From contig NZ_BSSQ01000016.1 of NCBI RefSeq assembly GCF_030161375.1, forward strand, positions 62,001-126,000: a stretch of DNA of 64,000 nucleotides. Reading direction: 5' to 3'. The DNA is from Paenibacillus glycanilyticus (lineage in GTDB: Bacteria; Bacillota; Bacilli; Paenibacillales; Paenibacillaceae). The notes below the pieces were generated by a model, which saw only the letters and a program-made list of their open reading frames with translations, did not search any database and was not told where the DNA came from. Position 1 is the stretch's first letter. The number at the start of each line of letters is the position of its first letter. Positions 54,511 through 61,510 of the stretch are shown here, piece after piece. The position numbers and the translations under genes were made by a program.

Positions 54511-54533
54511 ATTATATGCATTCGTGTGCACAT
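54511..54533 (-). promoter_or_regulatory. Operator-like element O2 before the winged-helix gene
   Basis: On the minus strand it reads ATGTGCACACGAATGCATAT plus AAT. It agrees with O1 at 17 of the first 20 or so positions, including ATGTGCACAC-AATGCA. Confidence 0.65.
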
Positions 54534-54554
54534 GTCAACATAAGGCTGCAAGTT

Positions 54555-54923
54555 TTATTTCTCAAAACAGGTGATTTCGAAAAGGATTCCTTCAAGCGCA
54601 GTGAAATACAGCGTATATCCGCCTCTAATCATTTTTGGTGTAGTGTCGGTACCAATTCCGAATCCTGTTAGCTTTTTATGGAATTCATCTACCTCGGAAG
54701 TAGTACTGACATAGAAACCTAGATGAAAATCCTTTGGGTATTGATTATTGTCATCTGATCGAGCCGGCATGCTGCTAAGAACCAAGGTAAATCCATTAAG
54801 GTCATCCATAACTGCGATGGCGGTTCCTTTTTGCTCGATAAGTCGGAATTCAAATAGATTCTGAAAAAATACAACCGCGTCGGATAAATCGTTAACGCAG
54901 AGGTTTAAATGGTTAAGTTTCAT
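54555..54923 (-). CDS. VOC-family (glyoxalase/bleomycin-resistance fold) protein
   Basis: This 122-residue protein has two beta-alpha-beta-beta-beta units. LNHLNLCVNDLSDAVVFF opens the first, with a His at residue 4, and FHLGFYVSTTSEVDEFHKKL opens the second; LEGILFEITCF gives a final Glu. These three positions fit a metal site. The substrate is unknown; relatives include glyoxalases, fosfomycin and bleomycin resistance proteins. It is divergent from a TetR gene, with a 38-bp palindrome between them, so it is probably the controlled gene. Confidence 0.87.
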   Translation of the reverse strand: MKLNHLNLCVNDLSDAVVFFQNLFEFRLIEQKGTAIAVMDDLNGFTLVLSSMPARSDDNNQYPKDFHLGFYVSTTSEVDEFHKKLTGFGIGTDTTPKMIRGGYTLYFTALEGILFEITCFEK

Positions 54924-54959
54924 GTATTACATCCCCTTCTATTGGTATGGAAAACCTTT

Positions 54960-54997
54960 AATCTAATGGGCTTAGATTAATCTAAGCCCATTAGATT
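54960..54997. promoter_or_regulatory. 38-bp perfect palindrome in the VOC/TetR divergent region
   Basis: The left arm AATCTAATGGGCTTAGATT (54960-54978) and its exact complement (54979-54997) meet without spacer. Within each arm AATCTAA and TTAGATT are repeated half-sites. It starts 36 bases before the VOC gene and 40 before the TetR start, the expected place for a TetR operator with one or two dimers. Confidence 0.8.
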
Positions 54998-55037
54998 GTC
55001 AAGTCATGCTATACTTCATGTTAAAGAGGTGAGGAGT

Positions 55038-55742
55038 GTGGCAAGAAGACGAATTAACATGGAACACCCAGATGGAATTAATGAAGAAGGCCGTTTAGGC
55101 CATGTGCCGCTTGATCGGAATCGGATCCTGGGGGCCGCACTTGAAGTGCTGAAAGAGGTTGGGTTAAGAGATCTAAGCATGAAGAAGATTGCGGATAAAT
55201 TACATGTGAAAACAGCTTCCCTCTATTATCACGTCAAAGACAAGGAAGAGCTCATGCAGATGCTATCTGATCGAATATGCAGAGATATGGCGTGGCCGGA
55301 GTCCTCCGTACCGTGGCAAGAGCAAATCGAGCTTTGGGCGGAGGAGTTCCGGAGAGTTCTTCTTACGCATAGGGATGCCGTAGAATTGTTTAAGCAGACA
55401 ATCGCAAGAGGCGTAGAGAGACTTACTCAGATCGAGAAGCTGTACCAGCTGCTTGTTGCCGCAGGATTCCAGGACGCTTATATTCCGTGGATCTCATCCA
55501 TACTTAAAAATTATGTGCTTAGTTTCGTGAGCGAAAATGTTCAACTTATGACGATTGCGAACGATCAATTCACCTCATCTGATAATATGAGCGAGCATTA
55601 TGACCATTTCTATAGTCAATTGCCGGAAGATAAATTTCCGAATATGATTCGTTTGGCTCCAATTGTAACAAGACCGGAGTGGGAGAAGGAGTTTCAATTT
55701 GGGTTAGGCGTATTAATAAACGGTTTAGCGAATAAACGCTGA
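55038..55742 (+). CDS. TetR-family regulator (TetR_C-type ligand domain)
   Basis: This 234-residue regulator starts with GTG at 55038 after GAGGTGAGGA; the frame runs further upstream into the palindrome, which argues against a longer start. The DNA-binding domain reads ILGAALEVLKEVGLRDLSMK, then KIADKLHVKTASLYYHVKDK (residues about 27-68), where LYYHVKDK matches tetracycline-repressor-like members. The C-terminal domain is of the TetR_C type. It should bind the palindrome between it and the VOC gene. Its 3' end overlaps the convergent VOC gene at 55725 by 18 bases. Confidence 0.88.
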   Translation: MARRRINMEHPDGINEEGRLGHVPLDRNRILGAALEVLKEVGLRDLSMKKIADKLHVKTASLYYHVKDKEELMQMLSDRICRDMAWPESSVPWQEQIELWAEEFRRVLLTHRDAVELFKQTIARGVERLTQIEKLYQLLVAAGFQDAYIPWISSILKNYVLSFVSENVQLMTIANDQFTSSDNMSEHYDHFYSQLPEDKFPNMIRLAPIVTRPEWEKEFQFGLGVLINGLANKR

Positions 55743-56186
55743 AGACCGATCGAAGTCCACCTCTTCTATAAACTCAATTATTTCTCCGTTTGGGCTATGT
55801 ATGACGGCATTTCGTACGACAAGAGGCGGCTCGCCGAGTGACAGACGATCCGGTTCTACAAAAGCTTTTGCTCCATGAGCAAGGGCTTTTTCGTACATCT
55901 CATTGACGTTATCCACGTAAAAGGCGAGATGCAATAACGCTCCGTGTGCTATTTCTTGTTCGGAGGATGCTTTTTTTCCTTGAGCAGGGATGACGGCATC
56001 GTTATCAAAAATTTCAAGGCAGGTTCTCCGGTCAGGCGAAACGAGCATGGACGCTTCTTTGATGCGGAAGGATGGAAGACTCCAATGATGACCTACCTTA
56101 AATCCTAAAACTTTCGTATAGAATGTAATGGTTGCTTTATAATCCTTGGCTTGAATCGCTACATGAGAAAGACCGTTTACGCTCAT
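55725..56186 (-). CDS. VOC-family protein, glyoxalase-like
   Basis: This 153-residue protein opens with LSHVAIQAKDYKATITFYTK, where the His is a likely metal ligand, and the second half has ALLHLAFYVDNVNEMYEKAL with another His; SPNGEIIEFIEE gives the final Glu. It is similar in fold but not closely similar in sequence to the 54555 protein. It is convergent with the TetR gene, sharing 18 bases, and starts after AAGGGGAA. The role may be detoxification; this is inference. Confidence 0.87.
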   Translation of the reverse strand: MSVNGLSHVAIQAKDYKATITFYTKVLGFKVGHHWSLPSFRIKEASMLVSPDRRTCLEIFDNDAVIPAQGKKASSEQEIAHGALLHLAFYVDNVNEMYEKALAHGAKAFVEPDRLSLGEPPLVVRNAVIHSPNGEIIEFIEEVDFDRSSAFIR

Positions 56187-56336
56187 TCAATTTTCCCCTT
56201 ATCTAAAAAGTTGATATTAGTATACAAAGGTTAGGTCATTGAAATACATAAGTTATATGAGAATATCGTGGTATGATGGTTAATAAATATAAGGTAGTTT
56301 TGCCGATTAAACTTATATATTGGAGGTCTTGTGAGG

Positions 56337-56771
56337 ATGGAGCATCCAATTGACGATATTGATAAAAAGATCCTGCAGCTGCTTCAACACAATGCGCGAA
56401 TGCCGATCTCCCAAATCAGCAAAGAAGTGAACATGTCCCAGCCGTCGGTTAAGGAGAGGATCTTGAAGCTGGAAGACAAACAAATCATTAACGGTTATAC
56501 GACCGAATTGAGTTTGAAGAATCTGAGTCGGGGCATGACGACGTTTATTTTACTCAAAACCGAGCATTGTCAGGAATTTGTTGATTTCTGCGACAAAGCG
56601 ATGGAAGTAACGGATTTATACCGCATTAGCGGGGAATATAATTATTTAATCAAAGTCCAGACGGCTTCTGTCGAGGAACTGGCCGAATTTCAAGACTCCC
56701 TTGTCAAGCTTGGACCATCAAAGTCTCATATTAGCTTAAAAAATATATTGGAACACAGGATAATCTTGTGA
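56337..56771 (+). CDS. Lrp/AsnC-family regulator
   Basis: This 144-residue protein has the Lrp helix-turn-helix IDDIDKKILQLLQHNARMPI, then SQISKEVNMSQPSVKERILK, and a RAM ligand domain (about 65-140). Its start may be GTG 56331 or ATG 56337; GGAGGT lies upstream of both, and 56337 leaves the better spacing. The aminoglycoside-acetyltransferase-like gene begins 16 bases after its stop, so the two are cotranscribed. The sensed amino acid is unknown. Confidence 0.87.
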   Translation: MEHPIDDIDKKILQLLQHNARMPISQISKEVNMSQPSVKERILKLEDKQIINGYTTELSLKNLSRGMTTFILLKTEHCQEFVDFCDKAMEVTDLYRISGEYNYLIKVQTASVEELAEFQDSLVKLGPSKSHISLKNILEHRIIL

Positions 56772-56787
56772 GGAGGAGAGCATCATC

Positions 56788-57549
56788 ATGTTTACAAAAG
56801 AGAGCTTAATGAAGCAATTAGAGCAGCTGGGCATAGACCGCAAGGGAACTTTATTGGTTCACTCTTCCATGAAAAGCATGGGGCCGGTTGAAGGCGGAGC
56901 GGATACGGTGTTAGATGCGCTGTCCGAGTATATGAAGGATGGGCTTCTGGTATTGCCTACGCATACATGGTCCTATATCAAAGCGGATAATCCGAAATTT
57001 CACGTGGACGAGTCTCCCGTGTGCGTGGGGATCCTGCCCGAACTGTTTCGCAAAAGGCCCGGTGTCGTGCGGTCATGGCACCCGACCCATTCGGTGGCCG
57101 CATTAGGCGCGGATGCCGCCGAGTTTACGAAAGACGACCATCTATTTGATACGCCGTGCGCAAGAGGTTCATCTTGGGGGAAGCTGCTTGATCGCAAGGC
57201 GACTATCTTGCTCATTGGAGTCGATTTAAAGCGCAACACCTTTATCCATGGCGTGGAAGAGTGGGTCGACATACAAGGCAGATTAACGGATGACCATGAG
57301 ATGCTGATCACGGTATTACCCGGTGGTACCGAAATTTCGGTCCCTTCCCGCAGACATTGCGGGTTGTCGTGGTCGCAGCATTTTTGGAAAGTGGACGAGG
57401 TTCTTGAGAATAAAGGCGCGATGCATAAGGGACAGCTAGGCGATGCCGTCGTACGCGTATGCGATGCCGCCGCGGTGGAGAAAGTCATTACGGCTATGCT
57501 GAAGGACAATCCGGATTTGTTCTCGGATAATGAACCATTGAGTCTATAA
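56788..57549 (+). CDS. AAC(3)-family N-acetyltransferase
   Basis: This 253-residue protein belongs to the antibiotic acetyltransferase family of AAC(3), YokD and FrbF. LLVHSSMKSMGPVEGGADTV (about 22-41), LLVLPTHTWSY and VVRSWHPTHSVAALG with the His of the active site are seen, as is DTPCARGSSWGKLL. It transfers an acetyl group from acetyl-CoA to an amine. Genuine aminoglycoside resistance is only one possibility, as many chromosomal members act on other amines. It starts after GAGGAGAGC. A terminator follows. Confidence 0.88.
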   Translation: MFTKESLMKQLEQLGIDRKGTLLVHSSMKSMGPVEGGADTVLDALSEYMKDGLLVLPTHTWSYIKADNPKFHVDESPVCVGILPELFRKRPGVVRSWHPTHSVAALGADAAEFTKDDHLFDTPCARGSSWGKLLDRKATILLIGVDLKRNTFIHGVEEWVDIQGRLTDDHEMLITVLPGGTEISVPSRRHCGLSWSQHFWKVDEVLENKGAMHKGQLGDAVVRVCDAAAVEKVITAMLKDNPDLFSDNEPLSL

Positions 57550-57580
57550 TATTTATATTTGGTCTAAATGACGTTGAACT

Positions 57581-57613
57581 AGAGGCGCAATTTTAAATTG
57601 CAGCCTCTTTTTT
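57581..57613 (+). terminator. Intrinsic terminator after the acetyltransferase gene
   Basis: AGAGGC / GCCTCT enclose GCAATTT / AAATTGC with a one-base bulge, followed by seven T. Confidence 0.88.
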
Positions 57614-57693
57614 TGTGCTTAAGCTTCGTTAAAGGTTTCCGAACTATTATGAATCCATTCAACTTCTAAACGAAAAGGCTAGGTGATGAGCAT

Positions 57694-59280
57694 ATGTTAA
57701 GAAAAACCAAATTCATTATATTATTGTCGTCAGTTATTGCGGTTACTACCGCGTTAACCGGTTGTGAATCAACGCAATCGTCGGATAATCAGTCTTCTAC
57801 TCAAACAAAGAGCGGTGAAGCGCAGACGGCATCGCTTAAATATGCGGATGATATCGACAAAAATAAAGTGATGACTTTCAGTATTTCGGTAGATGAAGCT
57901 AAATGGCAAGAAATGCTCGATAATGCGGATCAAGAAGAATACATTTCAGCGGACATTACGATCAATGGCACAACGATTACCAATGTGGGTATCCGCCCGA
58001 AAGGAAATTCGAGTCTCTCTGCCATTGTGCGGGACGATACGACAGACAGGTATAGCTTCAAGATCAAGTTTGACGAGTATGTAGATGGACAAACCTGGGA
58101 AGGTTTGGACAAGATCGTGCTTAATAACAATTTCTCCGACGCAACAAGCATGAAGGAATACTTGTCTTATGACATTATGTCTTACATCGGCGTAGATGCA
58201 CCGCTATTTGCTTATGCCGACATTTCGCTGAACGGCGAGAAGTGGGGCTTCTATCTGGCGGTCGAAGATCTCGACAATAGTTATATGGAACGCACGCAAA
58301 ACGATGAAGGCGAACTGTATAAGCCCGAATCGGAAATGGGCGGAGGGAAAATGCCTGGCGATGCGAAGGAGGGACAAGGCTTTGCGCCTCCCGATGCAGA
58401 CGGCAGTACGATGCCGGACCGTCAGATGGGTAACGGTATGGGCGCCGGTATGGGAGGTGGCGGTATGGGCAACAGAGCCGACAATGGAACCTCCCTGCAA
58501 TATAAAGATGATCAGATTAGCAGTTATTCGGCTATCTTTGACAATGCGAAGACCAAAACAGACGAGACTGATCAGCAGCGGGTAATTGATGCCTTGAAGA
58601 ACTTAAGCGAAGGCAAAGACCTTGAATCCAGCGTAGATGTAGATGCGGTGCTTAAATATTTTGCGGCGCATACGGTTGTTGTTAATCTCGACAGCTATGT
58701 TTCCGGTATGGCGCACAACTATTATCTCTATGAGAACGAAGGGCAGATCAATATCCTTCCTTGGGATTATAATCTTGCGTTTGGCGGTTTCCAGTCGGGC
58801 AGCGCGTCGGATGTCGTGAACTTCCCGATCGACACCCCCGTATCCGGTGTGAGCATGGAAGATCGTCCGCTGCTTGGCAAGCTGCTTGAGAATCCCGAGT
58901 ATCTTGAACAATATCACGAGTACATGCAAGAGATTATGGATGGCTACTTTGCCGACGGGAAGTTCGAGCAGACCGTTGACCAATTAAGCTCTATGATTTC
59001 CAGCTACGTAAGTGATGATCCTACGGCATTCTACAGCCTTGATGAGTTTAATGCCGGAGTGACGGAATTGAAAGAACTGGGAGCCCTTCGCGCCGAGAGT
59101 ATTCAAGGCCAGCTCGACGGGACTATCCCATCAACGACAGAAGGCCAGAAAGAAGATTCAAGCACTCTCGTTGACGCATCGTCCGTAAACCTGGAGGCAC
59201 TTGGTTCTCAAGGCGGCGGCGGTAAGGGAGGTCCTGGCGGAGCGATGGGCCAAGGGCAACGTCCGGACGATAAGAGTTAA
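57694..59280 (+). CDS. CotH-family lipoprotein (atypical protein-kinase fold)
   Basis: This 528-residue protein has a lipoprotein signal ending LTGC (Cys24) and a Ser/Gln/Thr spacer. The CotH core begins near residue 60: VGIRPKGNSSLS, YSFKIKFDEYVDG, KIVLNNNFSDATSMKEYLSY, then WGFYLAVEDLDNSY, and later INILPWDYNLAFGG, which fits the metal-binding kinase-like site (WDYN). A Gly/Met-rich insert lies at about 210-270 (GAGMGGGGMGN) and the C-terminus is Gly-rich. CotH proteins phosphorylate spore coat proteins, but lipoprotein forms outside sporulation exist and their targets are unknown. It precedes a two-component system on the same strand. Confidence 0.87.
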   Translation: MLRKTKFIILLSSVIAVTTALTGCESTQSSDNQSSTQTKSGEAQTASLKYADDIDKNKVMTFSISVDEAKWQEMLDNADQEEYISADITINGTTITNVGIRPKGNSSLSAIVRDDTTDRYSFKIKFDEYVDGQTWEGLDKIVLNNNFSDATSMKEYLSYDIMSYIGVDAPLFAYADISLNGEKWGFYLAVEDLDNSYMERTQNDEGELYKPESEMGGGKMPGDAKEGQGFAPPDADGSTMPDRQMGNGMGAGMGGGGMGNRADNGTSLQYKDDQISSYSAIFDNAKTKTDETDQQRVIDALKNLSEGKDLESSVDVDAVLKYFAAHTVVVNLDSYVSGMAHNYYLYENEGQINILPWDYNLAFGGFQSGSASDVVNFPIDTPVSGVSMEDRPLLGKLLENPEYLEQYHEYMQEIMDGYFADGKFEQTVDQLSSMISSYVSDDPTAFYSLDEFNAGVTELKELGALRAESIQGQLDGTIPSTTEGQKEDSSTLVDASSVNLEALGSQGGGGKGGPGGAMGQGQRPDDKS

Positions 59281-59319
59281 GCCATAAACTAGCCTTGCAA
59301 GCATCCTAGTCGCCTAGTC

Positions 59320-59352
59320 GTACAAACTCCGTACAAATTAGGCCGATATAAT
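59320..59352 (+). promoter_or_regulatory. Promoter of the OmpR/kinase operon with GTACAAA repeats
   Basis: GTACAAA at 59320-59326 and 59331-59337 are direct repeats with 11-bp period, as OmpR/PhoP-type regulators bind. TATAAT is at 59347-59352. The block from 59325 on is almost the same as that before the RND gene at 61453-61480. Confidence 0.65.
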
Positions 59353-59399
59353 GAAAGATAAGCGGAGTACGCATAATAGGGACAAAGGATGCGACATGA

Positions 59400-60083
59400 A
59401 TGACAACGGTGATGGTAGTAGACGACGAAAAACATATACGCGAATTGATTCGCTTGTACTTGGAAGACGAGGGCATGGACGTCGTGGAGATGGGGAACGG
59501 CGCGGAAGCTTGGCAATATTATTCGAATCATGTCGTAGACTTGGTGGTACTCGATGTCATGATGCCGAAGATGGACGGCTGGGAATTGTGCCGCCGGTTG
59601 CGGGAAGCGGGAGATAAACCGGTTCTGATGATTACGGCCAAAGGTGAACCCCTCGATCGCATTAAAGGCTTCGAGCTTGGCACGGATGACTATATGGTGA
59701 AGCCGTTTGAGCCGCTTGAGCTTGTTTTGCGGGTGAAGGCACTGCTTAAGCGGTACCGGATTTCCATTTCCAAGACGGTTAGACTTGGCGGCGTTACGCT
59801 CGATAAGACGAGTTACGCCGTGCGCTACAGAAATACCGGCGAGCAGGAATCCATCCCGCCCAAGGAATTCGAGCTGCTCTATGTACTGGGCAGCCAGCCC
59901 GGCAAGTTGTTTACCCGGGATATGCTGATCGAGCAAATCTGGGGTTATGAATATGAAGGTGACGAGCGGAACGTCGATACCCATGTGAAGCGGCTGCGTG
60001 AACGGTTCCAGGCGTACGAGCAGGATTTTCGAATCGTAACGCTCCGGGGACTTGGTTACCGGCTGGAGGTGTGCCGTGACTAA
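59400..60083 (+). CDS. OmpR-family response regulator
   Basis: This 227-residue protein has a receiver domain (VMVVDDEKHIRE, Asp in VVLDVMMPKMDG, Lys in YMVKPFEP) and a winged-helix DNA-binding domain (about 130-225) with IPPKEFELLYVLGSQPG, MLIEQIWGYEYEGDERNVDT and VTLRGLGYRLE. It starts after AAAGGATG and overlaps the kinase gene by 8 bases. Its own promoter and that of the pump at 61511 share a repeat element, so it probably controls both. Confidence 0.94.
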   Translation: MTTVMVVDDEKHIRELIRLYLEDEGMDVVEMGNGAEAWQYYSNHVVDLVVLDVMMPKMDGWELCRRLREAGDKPVLMITAKGEPLDRIKGFELGTDDYMVKPFEPLELVLRVKALLKRYRISISKTVRLGGVTLDKTSYAVRYRNTGEQESIPPKEFELLYVLGSQPGKLFTRDMLIEQIWGYEYEGDERNVDTHVKRLRERFQAYEQDFRIVTLRGLGYRLEVCRD

Positions 60084-61431
60084 ATCGTTGTATGTGCGCG
60101 TTGTCATTACGTTTGTGGGAGCGGTCATCGTCAGCATGCTGCTCGGATTAATGCTAAACGGACGTTTCACCGATCAGATTCGTTATTCTGTTCAAGATAG
60201 CATGATCCTCACCGGAAAAAAGATTATTCAAGCTTATATCAATGCCTACCCCAACAACACGGATGCCGTGTTGCTGGGGCTTTCGGCATTCCCGAACTAT
60301 TCGATCCGCCTGTTAGATGGAGAAGGAACGGTACTGTTTGAATCGGTAGCGAAGAAGGACAAACCTCCGGAATTTCATGAGAAAGCAATTGAGTATGTTC
60401 TTCAAGGCGGTATATTTCAGCGCCAGCAGAACAAGTCCAAAAATCCCACGATTGGACTTCCTTTTACGATTAATGATAAGCATTTTGCGCTGTTCGTCGA
60501 AACCAACTACGACGACATCGACCAAATATTTGCTCATGCGATACGCAATGAGATGCTTGTCATACTAGGAATCGGCAGCCTTTTTATCGCGATCGCCGCC
60601 CGGTATGTCGTCCGTCCGCTGCAGCGGTTAACCCGCGCGACGCGGTTGATGGCGAAAGGCGACTTCAACGTCCGGTTGAAATCGAAGCACAAAGACGAGA
60701 TTGGCCAGCTCACGGCAAGTTTTAATCAGATGGCTCAGGAGCTTGGCGCCATTGAGCAAACGCGGAGACAATTCGTCTCCGATGTCTCGCACGAGATTCA
60801 ATCGCCGCTCACTTCGATCAAAGGGTTCACCCATGCGCTTATGCAGAAGCAAATGGATGAGGGGAACCGCATGCGGCTGCTAGGCATCATTGCCGAGGAG
60901 AGCGACCGATTGTCGCGTCTAAGCGAGGATTTGCTGCAGCTGTCTTCGCTCGATTACGAGCATCTGAAGCTGAACGTGAGCAACTATCGGCTGGATGAGC
61001 AGGTTCGGGGAGTCATCATAGCCCTTGAGCCGCAATGGTCGGGCAAGTCGCTTGTTGTTTCGCTGGAGGCGGAGCCGCTCCTGTTATCCGCTGACAGGGA
61101 CAGATTGAATCAGTTATGGATGAACTTGCTCGGCAACGCCGTAAAATTCACGGATAACGGCGATAACATCGCTATTGCCATTCGGGATTTAGGCGACCAC
61201 GTACTGACCACGATCAAGGATAGCGGCCAGGGCATTCCGGAGGATGAGCTCGGGAATATTTTTAAACCATTCTACAAGGTGGATAAGGCTAGAGACCGTG
61301 CGATTCACGGTAATGGCATTGGACTGTCGATCGTAAAGCGTATCGTTGATCTTCATGAAGGTGAGATTCAGATTTCAAGCCGGATGGGGGAAGGAACTAC
61401 TGTCACGGTAAGTCTGCCCAAACATCGCTAG
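60076..61431 (+). CDS. Sensor histidine kinase (HAMP, HisKA, HATPase_c)
   Basis: This 451-residue membrane kinase has segments at about 7-27 and 155-177 with a small external domain between, HAMP (about 178-235), the H box RRQFVSDVSHEIQSPLTSIK, where the His is phosphorylated, and ATPase boxes NLLGNAVKFT, DSGQGIPEDEL and GNGIGLSIV. The H box has EIQSPL instead of the common ELRTPL. The GTG at 60076 follows CTGGAGGTG; the frame opens earlier at 60052. It is translationally coupled to its regulator. A drug, peptide or envelope stress signal would fit the neighbouring pump, by inference. Confidence 0.92.
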   Translation: MTKSLYVRVVITFVGAVIVSMLLGLMLNGRFTDQIRYSVQDSMILTGKKIIQAYINAYPNNTDAVLLGLSAFPNYSIRLLDGEGTVLFESVAKKDKPPEFHEKAIEYVLQGGIFQRQQNKSKNPTIGLPFTINDKHFALFVETNYDDIDQIFAHAIRNEMLVILGIGSLFIAIAARYVVRPLQRLTRATRLMAKGDFNVRLKSKHKDEIGQLTASFNQMAQELGAIEQTRRQFVSDVSHEIQSPLTSIKGFTHALMQKQMDEGNRMRLLGIIAEESDRLSRLSEDLLQLSSLDYEHLKLNVSNYRLDEQVRGVIIALEPQWSGKSLVVSLEAEPLLLSADRDRLNQLWMNLLGNAVKFTDNGDNIAIAIRDLGDHVLTTIKDSGQGIPEDELGNIFKPFYKVDKARDRAIHGNGIGLSIVKRIVDLHEGEIQISSRMGEGTTVTVSLPKHR

Positions 61432-61452
61432 CCGCTAATTTTCTCTCCGACA

Positions 61453-61480
61453 CAGTCCGTACAAATTCGGACCCTATAAT
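61453..61480 (+). promoter_or_regulatory. Promoter of the RND pump gene sharing the GTACAAA block
   Basis: TCCGTACAAATTCGGACC is followed by TATAAT at 61475-61480. GTACAAA (61459-61465) starts 16 bases before the -10, exactly as in the promoter at 59320-59352. The first repeat is degenerate here. Confidence 0.6.
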
Positions 61481-61510
61481 GCTCCTTAGATAGGGAGAGG
61501 AGAGAAGCAA

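Noticed and set aside
59289-60170. 293-residue open frame on the minus strand opposite the OmpR-type regulator
   Set aside because: The plus-strand gene has all receiver and winged-helix residues; the antisense frame is low-complexity and has no start site.
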